A stretch of 64,000 nt of DNA from Flavobacteriaceae bacterium UBA3611 (GCA_002375495.1 DFLU01000014.1:124001-188000), one strand, 5' to 3'. Counted from the first letter of the stretch, positions 25,097-33,899 are shown. Numbers and translations: made by a program. Notes: generated by a model from the letters alone, not told the origin.

Positions 25097-26323
25097 CTAA
25101 AGTAATTGATTCAATGCAATTTCAAAAGCCGTTTTGCTAATATTTGTTTTTGTACTGTTATTATCGAATGTGTTCTGAATCGCATTTTTTATGGTCATCG
25201 AAGTATCATTAAAAATTGCTTCATCGGTCATTTGTACCTTCCGTTCCATAAAATAGGCAAACACCCGTGCCATTCCGCAGTTAGAGATAAAATCTGGGAT
25301 TAAACTCACCCGTTCGTCGGTGTATTCCATGATAGGTCCGAAGAAAATCTCTTTATCAGCAAAAGGCACATTGGCACCGCAACTTATCACTTCCAGACCG
25401 GTGTCGATCATGCTAGAAATTTGTTCTTTCGTAATTAAGCGTGATGCTGCACATGGGGCAAACACCTCGCATTCTAGCGTCCAAATTTTTTCGTTGATTT
25501 CATCGAAGGATAACATATTATCTGCCACAAGCGTATTTCCATCTTTTTGGAGGAAGAGCTCTGTAATTTCTTCAAAAGAAAAACCATCTTTATTAACGAT
25601 GCCTCCTGCTCTATCGATAATTCCCACAACTTTAGCACCCATCTGTGCCAAGTAATAGGCTGCCGCGGCTCCTACGTTTCCAAAACCTTGTACAATGGCC
25701 CGCTTCCCTTCTACCGAACCTCCGTAAATATCGTAATAATGGCGCACTGCTTCCGCCACGCCATAGCCGGTAATCATATCTGCCACCGTGTATTTTCGCG
25801 AAATATCAGGTGAATAGTTCAGATTTTCCAATACCTTGATTACACCCTGTCTCAATTGGCCAATTCGATTGATTTTATCTGCTTCGGTGGGTGTAAAATG
25901 ACCGTTGAACACACCTTCTTGCGGGTGCCAAACGCCACTTTCTTCAGTTATGGGAATCACTTCATGAATTTCATCTACATTTAGGTCGCCACCTGTACCG
26001 TAATAGCTTTTTAGCAAGGGAGATACTGCTTTATACCAACGCTCTAAAACTCCTTTTTTACGAGGGTCACTTGGATCGAAATTGATACCCGATTTTGCAC
26101 CACCAATGGCCGGACCGGAAACTGTAAACTTCACTTCCATGGTTTTTGCCAACGAAAGCACTTCGTTTTCATTGAGACCCGGGCGCATACGTGTACCGCC
26201 TCCTGCCGCACCTCCGCGAAGTGAGTTAATGACCGTCCACCCTTCTGCTTCGGTTTCTGGATCATTCCAATGGAAAACAATTTCTGGAGCTTTTTCTTCG
26301 TACTTTTTAAGTAGTTCTTTCAT
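25097..26323 (-). CDS. Glu/Leu/Phe/Val-type amino-acid dehydrogenase (probably glutamate dehydrogenase)
   Basis: 408 residues from the ATG at 26323 (MKELLKKYEEK); an upstream in-frame ATG adds only ten residues and falls in a repeat. The family shows 'GAAGGGTRMRPGLNENEVLSLAKTMEVK' and the catalytic-lysine region 'SGPAIGGAKSGI', then 'GTGGDLNVDE' and the Rossmann 'IVQGFGNVGAAAAYYLAQMGAKVVGIID'. It oxidatively deaminates an L-amino acid with NAD(P)+. Glutamate versus branched-chain preference cannot be settled by eye. Confidence 0.88.
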   Translation of the reverse strand: MKELLKKYEEKAPEIVFHWNDPETEAEGWTVINSLRGGAAGGGTRMRPGLNENEVLSLAKTMEVKFTVSGPAIGGAKSGINFDPSDPRKKGVLERWYKAVSPLLKSYYGTGGDLNVDEIHEVIPITEESGVWHPQEGVFNGHFTPTEADKINRIGQLRQGVIKVLENLNYSPDISRKYTVADMITGYGVAEAVRHYYDIYGGSVEGKRAIVQGFGNVGAAAAYYLAQMGAKVVGIIDRAGGIVNKDGFSFEEITELFLQKDGNTLVADNMLSFDEINEKIWTLECEVFAPCAASRLITKEQISSMIDTGLEVISCGANVPFADKEIFFGPIMEYTDERVSLIPDFISNCGMARVFAYFMERKVQMTDEAIFNDTSMTIKNAIQNTFDNNSTKTNISKTAFEIALNQLL

Positions 26324-26333
26324 ATCAAAGGTG

Positions 26334-26405
26334 TCCTGTCGGTCTGAGCGCAATAGAAGACCGATAAAAAGTCGGATTATAAATCACTTCGACTGCGCTC
26401 AGTTT
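26334..26405. repeat. Inverted-repeat element in the amino-acid dehydrogenase leader
   Basis: CTGAGCGCA near 26343 and TGCGCTCAG near 26394 form an exact 9-bp inverted repeat, with ACCGAT/GTCGG-type inner pairing. The right half reads CACTTCGACTGCGCTCAG, a motif I associate with flavobacterial interspersed repeats. Confidence 0.55.
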
Positions 26406-26435
26406 GACATTGGTGTAAGTTTTTGCAAACAAATG

Positions 26436-26443
26436 CAAATATA
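26436..26443 (-). promoter_or_regulatory. Possible -7 box for the amino-acid dehydrogenase gene
   Basis: Reads TATATTTG on the minus strand, a perfect -7 box, 113 bases before the start codon. No TTG is found at the expected -33 distance, so the call is tentative. If used, the leader RNA would carry the whole inverted repeat. Confidence 0.35.
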
Positions 26444-26538
26444 CTATTTTGAAATATGCATTTTGTTAAATTATCTTTATTTTAAGTAGGTATTGTCTGC
26501 TTAAAATTTTAGTACTTTTAGTGGCACAAAATCTAACC

Positions 26539-28179
26539 ATGAGACGTTTACTTACCACTTTATTGCTATGCGTTTTAGCATTCAACACTTTTTCACAAAC
26601 TAGGAAAAAAGCAACTGACGGCCCCGAAAAACTCACCGATTTCTTTACGGCATGGCGCACTTTCGAGAATCCGCCCAAACTAAATGGCGCACCAGATTAT
26701 ACCGAGGCAACATTCCGACAACGAACGGCTGCTTTTAGCATTCTTCGGAAAAAATTACGGAACATTGACACCACGGGATGGGCCATCCCCGACCAAGTAG
26801 ATTATATGATTGTATTGGCCGAAATGAACGGCTATCAATTTAATCAGCGGGTGTTAAAACCATGGGAACGCGACCCTGCTTTTTACAAAACGGTATGGAC
26901 CTATAAAAGTGACGTGCCCGCGCATGAAGGGCCTACACACCACGCGGTATTAGAATTATGGAGTTATACATTCCCATTGAATTCCGCAGAAAAACAACGC
27001 TTTATCAACGATCTAAATGTTATCCCTCCACTCAATGAACAAGCAAAATTGAATCTTACAGGAAATGCCAGAGATTTGTGGATTACCGGGATTAGAGACA
27101 TCAAGGCACAAAGCGATGTACTTGCCGAGTTAAAAAATGAAACTACCCTAGCCAATGATCCTGAAGTACTTACTGCCATCGAAAATGCGCTTACCTCAAC
27201 AAATGAATTGGTCTCTTGGCTTGAAGCCGAAGCTGAAACAAAAACGGGACCATCGGGTATTGGCAAAGATCACTACACTTGGTATTTACAGAATGTACAC
27301 ATGGTGCCACTTACTTGGGAAGATGAAGTAATGATTTTAAAACGTGAGTTGGCACGCGCCTGGGCTTCCTTAAAACTGGAAGAACACCGCAACCGCAACC
27401 TACCAGAGCTAACAGCGGCCAATTCGGAGGAAGCGTACAAAATGCTTGCTGAAACTTCCGCCAAGAGTTTTATGAAGTTTTTAAAAGAGCAAGACATCCT
27501 AACTGTAAAGCCTTATTTTGAACCAGCCCTGAGAGCACATCTTGGCGAATTTATCCCCGAAGAAAAACGAAACTTTTTTAGAATTGGGCAACATTACGAT
27601 CCGCGACCGCTGTATTCGCATTTTTACCATTGGTTTGAGCTCGCCAGAATGGACAATGAACCTAATCCAAGACCGGTTCGAAAAGACGCCTTGCTGTATA
27701 ATATTTTCGATTCGCGAAATGAAGGAACTGCAACCGCCGTTGAAGAAATGTTTATGCAGGCCGGATTGTATGACGACAGCCCTCGGGTGCGAGAAATTGT
27801 ATACATCATGATTGCACAACGTGCTGCACGCGGACTCGGATCGCTGTATGCGCATGCAAATGAAATGACGATGGAAGAAGCTGGCGGTATCCATTCAGAA
27901 TATACGCCTAGAGGATGGATGAAAACTGAAAAGGACCTGCTCATTTTTGAGCAACACCTGTACTTACGGCAACCTGGATACGGCACCAGCTATATCACTG
28001 GAAAATACCTGTTGGAAAACGCTTTGGCCGATTATGCCAAGATGAAAGAAGCCAACAATGAGCCTTTTGCGCTAAAAGAATTTTTTGACACATTAAATAG
28101 TATCGGCAATATCCCCATAGCTTTAGCACATTGGGAGATGACTGGACTGAAACAGCATAAAGATCCTAGAAAAAAATAA
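26539..28179 (+). CDS. Exported DUF885-family protein lacking the HExxH zinc motif
   Basis: 546 residues from the ATG at 26539 (a GTG at 26521 is also in frame); signal peptide MRRLLTTLLLCVLAFNTFSQ. The C-terminal third matches DUF885: 'EGTATAVEEMFMQAGLYDDSPR' parallels the family's 'EGWA.YAEE...GLY.D', and 'RQPGYGTSYITGKYLL' plus 'FALKEFFDTLNSIGNIPIALAHWEM' parallel its end. Where the family has HE-x-PGHH, this protein reads 'YSHFYHWFELARMDNEPN', so the metal site looks lost. A divergent or non-catalytic peptidase-like envelope protein is the best guess. Convergent with the DUF2452 gene, with no gap. Confidence 0.75.
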   Translation: MRRLLTTLLLCVLAFNTFSQTRKKATDGPEKLTDFFTAWRTFENPPKLNGAPDYTEATFRQRTAAFSILRKKLRNIDTTGWAIPDQVDYMIVLAEMNGYQFNQRVLKPWERDPAFYKTVWTYKSDVPAHEGPTHHAVLELWSYTFPLNSAEKQRFINDLNVIPPLNEQAKLNLTGNARDLWITGIRDIKAQSDVLAELKNETTLANDPEVLTAIENALTSTNELVSWLEAEAETKTGPSGIGKDHYTWYLQNVHMVPLTWEDEVMILKRELARAWASLKLEEHRNRNLPELTAANSEEAYKMLAETSAKSFMKFLKEQDILTVKPYFEPALRAHLGEFIPEEKRNFFRIGQHYDPRPLYSHFYHWFELARMDNEPNPRPVRKDALLYNIFDSRNEGTATAVEEMFMQAGLYDDSPRVREIVYIMIAQRAARGLGSLYAHANEMTMEEAGGIHSEYTPRGWMKTEKDLLIFEQHLYLRQPGYGTSYITGKYLLENALADYAKMKEANNEPFALKEFFDTLNSIGNIPIALAHWEMTGLKQHKDPRKK

Positions 28180-28602
28180 TTAGTTGGCCGGATCAGCGAC
28201 GCGCTCCCATAATTTATCGGTAGACAAGGTGAAGCTGCCGATAAATTCCCATGAGCATTCTTCAGGAGAAATTATAGACAAAAAGGGTTCGCCATCTTTT
28301 GCACGGTACAAATGGTAAACCTGCCCAATCACAGGTTCAAAACTAAATTTTGCGCTGTAAATTAAGTTGTTGTATTCAAAAGTATCCATCATGGCTTGAT
28401 ACTCTTTTCGCAGGGTTTCAAACTTCGTTTTAAAATGATGGTTTACTTTGTGAACGTTGTTGTTTTTCCAAGTAGTGATGTCATCAATCTCGATGGCTGG
28501 CGCACCCAAGTTGGTACTGTACGGTTTCAGGGCAGCATCGTATTTCTGTGTTTTCTCGTCAAAAACAACTTGATCTGGTTTTTTAGTATTTTCTTTTTTC
28601 AT
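28180..28602 (-). CDS. DUF2452 protein
   Basis: 140 residues from MKKENTKK (28602). Soluble, no signal. 'PDQVVFDEKTQKYDAALKPYSTNLGAPAIEI' at the start and 'QVYHLYRAKDGEPFLSIISPEEC' near the end are the pattern of DUF2452, a conserved Bacteroidetes protein with no known function. It follows anmK by 21 bases on the same strand and is probably co-transcribed with it. Its stop abuts the DUF885 gene stop, with no room for a terminator between them. Confidence 0.82.
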   Translation of the reverse strand: MKKENTKKPDQVVFDEKTQKYDAALKPYSTNLGAPAIEIDDITTWKNNNVHKVNHHFKTKFETLRKEYQAMMDTFEYNNLIYSAKFSFEPVIGQVYHLYRAKDGEPFLSIISPEECSWEFIGSFTLSTDKLWERVADPAN

Positions 28603-28623
28603 AGCAGTACAAAGATACAACCT

Positions 28624-29703
28624 CTACGCTAGCTTTTGAAATAGCATACCGCTACAATGGTCGTGTTTCGCCCCCGTTACACTAGCCAAGCAATTCGCCT
28701 CGTTTCGCATTCGAAGTACACCCAACAAACCAAAAACCAAGGCTTCTTTATACTCTATTAATTGTGGGCTTGGCACTTCTAATCGTAGTTTTTTATGATA
28801 TTGAACACGTTCTAACAAATAGTCGTTATACGCTCCTCCCCCAGTGACTAATACAGAACTTTCTTCTGCAAACTGAGCAGCTAGCTGTACTGCAACATGC
28901 TCTGTAAACGTAGCGATTTTATCTTCTGCGGAAATTTTAGCTTTTTCCAACACGGGAAAGATGAATTGCTGCACCCACTCTAACCCTAGCGATTTTGGCG
29001 GATTTAGTTTATAATACTGAAGTGTATTCAACACGTCCAGCAGGTTAATGTCTATCGTTCCGTTTCTAGCAATCTTCCCTCTGTCGTCATACGGAAGGTG
29101 GAGCGTTTCAGCTAGAGAATTCAACACGATATTCACTGGGCAGATGTCGTATGCAATACGTTGCCCTTCTTTTTCAAACGAACAATTTGCAAATCCGCCC
29201 AAATTCAAGCACGCATCATATTCTGGAAACAACAACTGGTCTCCTATTGGCACCAACGGTGCTCCTTGTCCGCCCAACGCCACGTCCTGCACCCGAAAAT
29301 CACACACAACAGTTTCGCCTAGCAAATCGGCCAATAACTGCAAATTCCCTATTTGAAGGGTACGACGGTTTTCGGGCTGATGCAAAATGGTATGGCCGTG
29401 GCTGCAAATAGCTTCTAAATTTTCAATCTTTTTTTCAGTAATAACTTTCGAAATTACTTCGGCCAAATAATTTGTGTACTTGGTGTTCAGTGTTTTTAAT
29501 CGCCCCTCAGAAAAATGTACGGCCTCTTTCAGAATAGACACCCAATGGCTTGGATAGGGAACAGTTACTGCCTGCAATATCTCAAACTTCCATTGTTGTT
29601 TTTCTGAAAGGTGAAATGTAATTTCTGCGATGTCAATTCCGTCTAGAGACGTCCCGCTCATAATCCCTAGCACATGGTATGTATTTTTTTTGAAGTCCGT
29701 CAT
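28624..29703 (-). CDS. anmK: Anhydro-N-acetylmuramic acid kinase
   Basis: 359 residues. The AnmK signature is clear: 'GIMSGTSLDGIDIAEI' at the N-terminus, 'HGHTILHQPENRRTLQIGN', 'DFRVQDVALGGQGAPLVPIGD' (substrate and phosphate region) and 'VLVTGGGAYNDYLLERV'. It phosphorylates and opens 1,6-anhydro-MurNAc released by lytic transglycosylases, feeding cell-wall recycling in the cytoplasm. Divergent from the acyl-CoA dehydrogenase gene. Confidence 0.93.
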   Translation of the reverse strand: MTDFKKNTYHVLGIMSGTSLDGIDIAEITFHLSEKQQWKFEILQAVTVPYPSHWVSILKEAVHFSEGRLKTLNTKYTNYLAEVISKVITEKKIENLEAICSHGHTILHQPENRRTLQIGNLQLLADLLGETVVCDFRVQDVALGGQGAPLVPIGDQLLFPEYDACLNLGGFANCSFEKEGQRIAYDICPVNIVLNSLAETLHLPYDDRGKIARNGTIDINLLDVLNTLQYYKLNPPKSLGLEWVQQFIFPVLEKAKISAEDKIATFTEHVAVQLAAQFAEESSVLVTGGGAYNDYLLERVQYHKKLRLEVPSPQLIEYKEALVFGLLGVLRMRNEANCLASVTGAKHDHCSGMLFQKLA

Positions 29704-29800
29704 TATTTAAAGGTACTAAGTTTCGGCATAAAACATTCAAAATTACAAATCGATAAAGCGAAAATGATACTTTAGAGGTACGGAAATTGACGCTTTCAAT

Positions 29801-29830
29801 TTGAGATTTACCATATTAAGGGTATCTTTG
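29801..29830 (+). promoter_or_regulatory. Promoter of the acyl-CoA dehydrogenase gene
   Basis: TTG (29801-29803), exactly 19 bases, then TATCTTTG (29823-29830): a full match to TTG-N19-TAnnTTTG. It lies 64 bases before the start codon. Confidence 0.75.
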
Positions 29831-29894
29831 CACAGCATTTTTGACATTGCGTACGGAAGTGCCATCAATTTAAATTTATCAACAACATATAGCT

Positions 29895-31037
29895 ATGGAT
29901 TTTTCTCTTTCCGAAGAACATTTAATGATTCGCGATGCCGCACGTGATTTTGCCAAAACAGAATTACTACCTGGCGTAATTGAACGTGACAATAAGCAGG
30001 AATTCCCAACCGAACAAGTAAAGAAAATGGGAGAACTTGGCTTTTTAGGCATGATGGTAGACCCCAAGTACGGTGGTGGCGGGATGGATACCGTGAGCTA
30101 TGTCCTGGCTATGGAAGAGTTGAGTAAAATAGATGCCTCTGCCTCAGTTATTGTTTCTGTAAACAACTCACTTGTTTGCTACGGATTGCAAGCATATGGT
30201 TCAGAAGCCCAAAAAGAAAAATACCTCACCAAATTGGCAACCGGGCAATCTATTGGCGCCTTTTGTTTAAGTGAGCCCGAAGCTGGGAGCGATGCTACCT
30301 CGCAAAAAACCACGGCCATAGATAAAGGTGACCATTATATCCTAAATGGTACAAAAAACTGGATTACCAACGGTGGTACTGCAGATTATTACTTAGTCAT
30401 TGCACAGACAGACCGCGAAAAGAAACACCGTGGCATTAATGCATTTATTGTTGAAAAAGGATGGGACGGATTTGAAGTAGGGCCCAAAGAAGATAAGTTG
30501 GGGATTCGCGGAAGCGACACCCACACCCTAAACTTTAATGACGTAAAAGTACCTAAAGAAAATAGAATTGGCGAAGATGGCTTCGGATTTAAATTTGCGA
30601 TGAAAACATTGAGCGGAGGCCGCATAGGGATTGCAGCACAAGCTCTCGGAATTGCCGCTGGAGCCTACGAACTTGCCAAAGAATATTCGAAGGTACGAAA
30701 GACCTTCGGTACCGAAATTTGCAACCACCAAGCCATTGCTTTTAAATTGGCTGACATGCATACTTCTATCGAAGCCGCACGCCATTTGGTGATGAAAGCT
30801 GCGTGGGATAAAGACCAAGGCAACAATTACGACATGAGCGGGGCAATGGCCAAATTATATGCAAGCCAAGTTGCGATGGATGTTTCAGTAGAAGCGGTAC
30901 AAGTTCATGGCGGGAACGGTTTTGTGAAAGAATACCACGTAGAGCGCTTAATGCGCGATGCGAAGATCACACAGATTTATGAAGGCACTTCAGAAATACA
31001 AAAAATTGTGATCTCTAGAGGGTTGCTACGAGACTAG
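29895..31037 (+). CDS. Acyl-CoA dehydrogenase
   Basis: 380 residues, full length for the family. N-terminal helical domain 'MDFSLSEEHLMIRDAARDFAKTELLP', FAD-binding middle 'SIGAFCLSEPEAGSDATSQKTTA' and 'YILNGTKNWITNG', and C-terminal domain with 'YSKVRKTFGTEICNHQAIAFKLADM' and catalytic-base region 'QVHGGNGFVKEYHVERLMRDAKITQIYEGTSEI' (Glu of YEGT). It performs FAD-dependent alpha,beta-dehydrogenation of an acyl-CoA, short-chain/butyryl type by resemblance. Single gene with its own promoter and terminator. Confidence 0.94.
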   Translation: MDFSLSEEHLMIRDAARDFAKTELLPGVIERDNKQEFPTEQVKKMGELGFLGMMVDPKYGGGGMDTVSYVLAMEELSKIDASASVIVSVNNSLVCYGLQAYGSEAQKEKYLTKLATGQSIGAFCLSEPEAGSDATSQKTTAIDKGDHYILNGTKNWITNGGTADYYLVIAQTDREKKHRGINAFIVEKGWDGFEVGPKEDKLGIRGSDTHTLNFNDVKVPKENRIGEDGFGFKFAMKTLSGGRIGIAAQALGIAAGAYELAKEYSKVRKTFGTEICNHQAIAFKLADMHTSIEAARHLVMKAAWDKDQGNNYDMSGAMAKLYASQVAMDVSVEAVQVHGGNGFVKEYHVERLMRDAKITQIYEGTSEIQKIVISRGLLRD

Positions 31038-31385
31038 CTTCGATACTATTTTTATTTTCCTTTTCAGAAAATAAAAATCACTCAGCTACCTTAAATTCTA
31101 AATAAAACGAGAGACCCGGCTTTTTGGTCGGGTTTTTTTGTGGGCGAGCCCCTCCAAAGTTGCCTTTTGTGGCAACGATAGAGCGTCGGGCTTTATGCTT
31201 ATACTCCGTTCACGCTAAAGCGCGATCCGGGGTAACCGCTGCAATCCCTCTCGCAAATGTATTTTCAACTATTGACAGATTCTTTGCTGCGCTCTGAATG
31301 ACAACGACACTGCCCTAAATGACAACAATATCACACTGTCATTCCGAATGCCCGCCAGACCTTTTCGAGCTGGCAATGAGGAATC
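31038..31385. other. Gene-free, repeat-rich spacer
   Basis: Beyond the terminator at 31113-31139, this 348-base stretch holds a GTTGCC/GGCAAC hairpin (31159-31176), the phrase GCTGCAATCCCTCTCGC (31230-31246), which I associate with Bacteroidetes interspersed repeats, and most of the left copy of the repeat bracketing the GIY-YIG gene. No credible ORF is seen. Confidence 0.6.
31113..31139 (+). terminator. Intrinsic terminator after the acyl-CoA dehydrogenase gene
   Basis: A short GACCCG/CGGGTT stem followed by a run of seven T, about 75 bases after the stop codon. Confidence 0.7.
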
Positions 31386-31389
31386 TCAC
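31277..31389. repeat. Left copy of a ~114-bp repeat flanking the GIY-YIG gene
   Basis: Runs from AGATTCTTTGCTGCGCTC to GAGGAATCTCAC. It is very similar to 31752-31866 in the same orientation. Each copy is also an imperfect inverted repeat (AGATTC...GAATGACA against TGTCATTC...GAATCT), so it can fold into one long hairpin. The TGA stop of the GIY-YIG gene lies inside its right end. Confidence 0.8.
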
Positions 31390-31694
31390 GTAAAATTATC
31401 ATTCAGAAATTCCCAATCTTTATTAAATTTTCCAATTAATGCTTCCTTTTTAGCTCTGCTCTTCCCCTTAATTTGCTTTTCTCTGGCGATCGCCTCTTGA
31501 ATATTCATAAAATGTTCGAAATGTATTAAGTAATAGCATTTATATTTTGCTGTGAATGATTTTGAAAATGGCTCATGATTGCAGTGATAAAACAATCTTT
31601 CCTTTAAAGTATTCGTAACACCTGTGTATAGAACAGTTCTATTCTTGTTTGTGAGGATATAGACGAAATAATTGTGTTCGGCATGGATTTTCAT
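31386..31694 (-). CDS. Small GIY-YIG nuclease-domain protein
   Basis: 102 residues, a stand-alone GIY-YIG (UvrC/URI) domain: 'YFVYILTNKNRTVLYTGVTN' holds the two Tyr strands, 'LKERLFYHCNHEP' the Arg, and 'IQEAIAREKQIKGKSRAKKEALI' the catalytic Glu helix. Such proteins are single-domain endonuclease homologues; the physiological target is unknown. Its stop codon is supplied by the left repeat copy and the right copy starts 57 bases upstream of its start codon, so gene and repeats look like one unit. Confidence 0.88.
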   Translation of the reverse strand: MKIHAEHNYFVYILTNKNRTVLYTGVTNTLKERLFYHCNHEPFSKSFTAKYKCYYLIHFEHFMNIQEAIAREKQIKGKSRAKKEALIGKFNKDWEFLNDNFT

Positions 31695-31751
31695 TTGGAA
31701 AAAATAGAAAGTAAAATATTCTATTAAGATACAGAATTTTTAGTTTTAGAT

Positions 31752-31866
31752 AGATTCTTCGCTGCGCTCTGAATGACAATGATACTGTTCTGAATGAAAA
31801 CGATATTACTCTGTCATTCCGAATGCCCGCCAGACCTTCTTTCGGGCTGGAAATGAGGAATCTCAT
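31752..31866. repeat. Right copy of the ~114-bp repeat flanking the GIY-YIG gene
   Basis: Runs from AGATTCTTCGCTGCGCTC to GAGGAATCTCAT, a same-orientation near-copy of 31277-31389, roughly 85% identical by eye. The block CTGTCATTCCGAATGCCCGC is identical in both copies. Confidence 0.8.
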
Positions 31867-31893
31867 TTCTCACTACCAACTACTAACTACTAA

Positions 31894-33792
31894 CTAAAGA
31901 AAGAAATTCCAGACCAACCCAAACCGAATCACCGCATCACGATACGGATACCCAGGAGCTGAGAAATGTGAGTTTGTGCTATTAAACAACTGATTTACAT
32001 GTTCGTACTTAAAATAAATACGTGTCTGTCGCACTTTCGCATTAAAGAAAATATCAACCAACGGAAAGCCTCCCAGCTTTTGGTCATTCTGCACATAGAA
32101 TTCGGCTAGCACCGGATCGTAAGCATTCATGTTGTACTCTGTAAAGTATTTAAAAGAAATCCCCGTTTGGATAAACGCCGCCTTTTTAAACCATTCATCC
32201 TGGTAGTACACACTTTGGCGCGTTACAATTTCTGGCACATTCAGTACCTCACCCCCCGTTAGTGCCTGCTGAAACAACACCGTGTTCATCAGTGCAAACT
32301 TTTTATAGGTAAATTCTTTTTCTGCCTTTACCTTCAAATAATCTACCCGTTCACCAAATTGTTGCGGGGTTGGCGTTATGCCATCGGGTTCCACCGCAAA
32401 ATAAGTAAAATCATCTATTCCGGTGTACGTTAGAGACGCATTCAAGAGTTTCTCAGATTCCAACACAAATTGTAGTTCTTGTGTCTTCACATTATCAAAG
32501 TTAGTGTTCCAATTATAATTCACGTAATCACTCTGGTAGAGCAAGAAATTAAAATTGGGTGCCGCAGAATGTATGCTAGCAATGGCGGTTACCTTATTGG
32601 TTTCATTAAAACGAAAGGAAGCCGTTCCTTTTAGGTAATTTCCGTCGAAATCACCTGCAATATTAATGGCTCCCTCGCCTTCCAGTTGAAATCCGCGATA
32701 CTGTTTTTTGTAGCTGGCGCCAAATTGCACAATGTTTCCTTTTAAACGATTCGGGATGCGACCTTCATCTAGAATCAGCACCGAATTATACCCATAATTA
32801 TAATCGGTATATCCAACAAAGGCCCCAATGTTACCGAGCACCGAATTCTCCATTCGCGCATACGCCTGTGCGTTGAAATCTTCTAAAGTCGTCTCCTTAT
32901 TCAAATCGGCTGCTTCATAACTATCGCCAAAGCCTGCAAAAGGCGCTACCTGTCTGTATTCGTAAAATTTATCTTCATAACTGATACGGTTTCCAATAGC
33001 GATTACATTATACGAAAGGCTATCACGCTTACGAACTAATTCGTATTCATGGTCACCATAAAACCGAAGTCCTTCTAGCTTATTTTCGGCATTTTCAAAT
33101 TTTACATCCAACCGGGCGCGGTCGTCAAAATCGCCTTCGTCATTAATAAAAAGTGGAATGGAAGTATCACTGAGTCCGCCATTTTCCTCATTCAACAAAT
33201 CTTGTGCAACAATATGCCCACGAATTTTGTAGCGTTTATTTTTGGTATGGTAATTAGACGTAAATCTGAAATTTCCTGTGCTCGTAAGCGCTTGCTGGTA
33301 TTGCCCCAACGACCGTACTCCTTTGTAGGCAATGCTAAAATTAAATTGCTCACTCGTGTTTACCGTAAAAAAAGCATCCAATTGCTGCCCCTGCTCAAAG
33401 GCAGTTTTAAAATAGAGCTCGGTGAGTGGCGTAGGTACATTGTAATAGGAAACATCTTCAATTTGATCGTAATTAAAATGATGCCCCTGTGCAACGAAAA
33501 ACGGCTTAAAATTCTTATTACTGAAATCGTACACCAAGGTATTGTACGTCTGTCCCACATTGGCAAAAGGAAGCAGCTCAAAATTATCTTTTCGCAAATA
33601 ATTAAACTTGTATTCTTTCTGGATGGTAAGGGTGGTGTCTACATAGGTAGTGTCGCGATCGTGCGAAATTATCTTGTACAAGTCTATGGGCGGCTTTTCC
33701 CGTTGTTCCTTTTTAGGGGTAGACGTTGCATTTTGCGCCGCCAAGAAGGGTGGCAAAAGGCAACAAATTAAAAGCAGCAACAGGTTTCTCAT
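31894..33792 (-). CDS. Putative outer-membrane porin-like beta-barrel protein
   Basis: 632 residues with a signal peptide (MRNLLLLLICCLLPPFLAAQ). The rest is rich in alternating-hydrophobic strands, and the end 'YPYRDAVIRFGLVWNFFL' finishes in Phe-Phe-Leu, typical of an outer-membrane barrel. It resembles the 'putative porin' family of Bacteroidetes. A TonB box or plug is not seen, so it is not a TonB-dependent receptor. The solute is unknown. TACCTTTG (minus strand, 33817-33810), 17 bases upstream of the start, could be its -7 promoter box. Confidence 0.78.
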   Translation of the reverse strand: MRNLLLLLICCLLPPFLAAQNATSTPKKEQREKPPIDLYKIISHDRDTTYVDTTLTIQKEYKFNYLRKDNFELLPFANVGQTYNTLVYDFSNKNFKPFFVAQGHHFNYDQIEDVSYYNVPTPLTELYFKTAFEQGQQLDAFFTVNTSEQFNFSIAYKGVRSLGQYQQALTSTGNFRFTSNYHTKNKRYKIRGHIVAQDLLNEENGGLSDTSIPLFINDEGDFDDRARLDVKFENAENKLEGLRFYGDHEYELVRKRDSLSYNVIAIGNRISYEDKFYEYRQVAPFAGFGDSYEAADLNKETTLEDFNAQAYARMENSVLGNIGAFVGYTDYNYGYNSVLILDEGRIPNRLKGNIVQFGASYKKQYRGFQLEGEGAINIAGDFDGNYLKGTASFRFNETNKVTAIASIHSAAPNFNFLLYQSDYVNYNWNTNFDNVKTQELQFVLESEKLLNASLTYTGIDDFTYFAVEPDGITPTPQQFGERVDYLKVKAEKEFTYKKFALMNTVLFQQALTGGEVLNVPEIVTRQSVYYQDEWFKKAAFIQTGISFKYFTEYNMNAYDPVLAEFYVQNDQKLGGFPLVDIFFNAKVRQTRIYFKYEHVNQLFNSTNSHFSAPGYPYRDAVIRFGLVWNFFL

Positions 33793-33857
33793 GCAGGGGT
33801 TCCTTAACGCAAAGGTAAGATTTTGAATTCTGATTTCTGAATTCTGAATTCCGAATT

Positions 33858-33886
33858 TTGAACCTTCCCTCTATTAACTATCTTTA
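33858..33886 (+). promoter_or_regulatory. Promoter of rnhB
   Basis: TTG (33858-33860), 18 bases, then TATCTTTA (33879-33886), one base off the -7 consensus. It overlaps the upstream in-frame ORF extension, which supports the downstream ATG at 33900 as the real rnhB start, with a very short leader. Confidence 0.55.
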
Positions 33887-33899
33887 CCCCCTATTTGTT

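Noticed and set aside
31639..31866. 75-residue minus-strand ORF over the right repeat copy
   Set aside because: It is made mostly of the repeat sequence and overlaps the GIY-YIG start; no protein features.
31277..31866. CRISPR array
   Set aside because: Only two repeat copies of ~114 bp with a gene between; no regular short repeats or spacers, and no cas genes anywhere in the window.
33202..33771. 189-residue plus-strand ORF opposite the porin-like gene
   Set aside because: No signal, domain or start context; antisense to a signal-peptide beta-barrel gene.
33820..33862. Short direct repeats of TTCTGAATTCTGA type upstream of rnhB
   Set aside because: Low-complexity microrepeat overlapping the promoter; too short and AT-rich to support a specific element.
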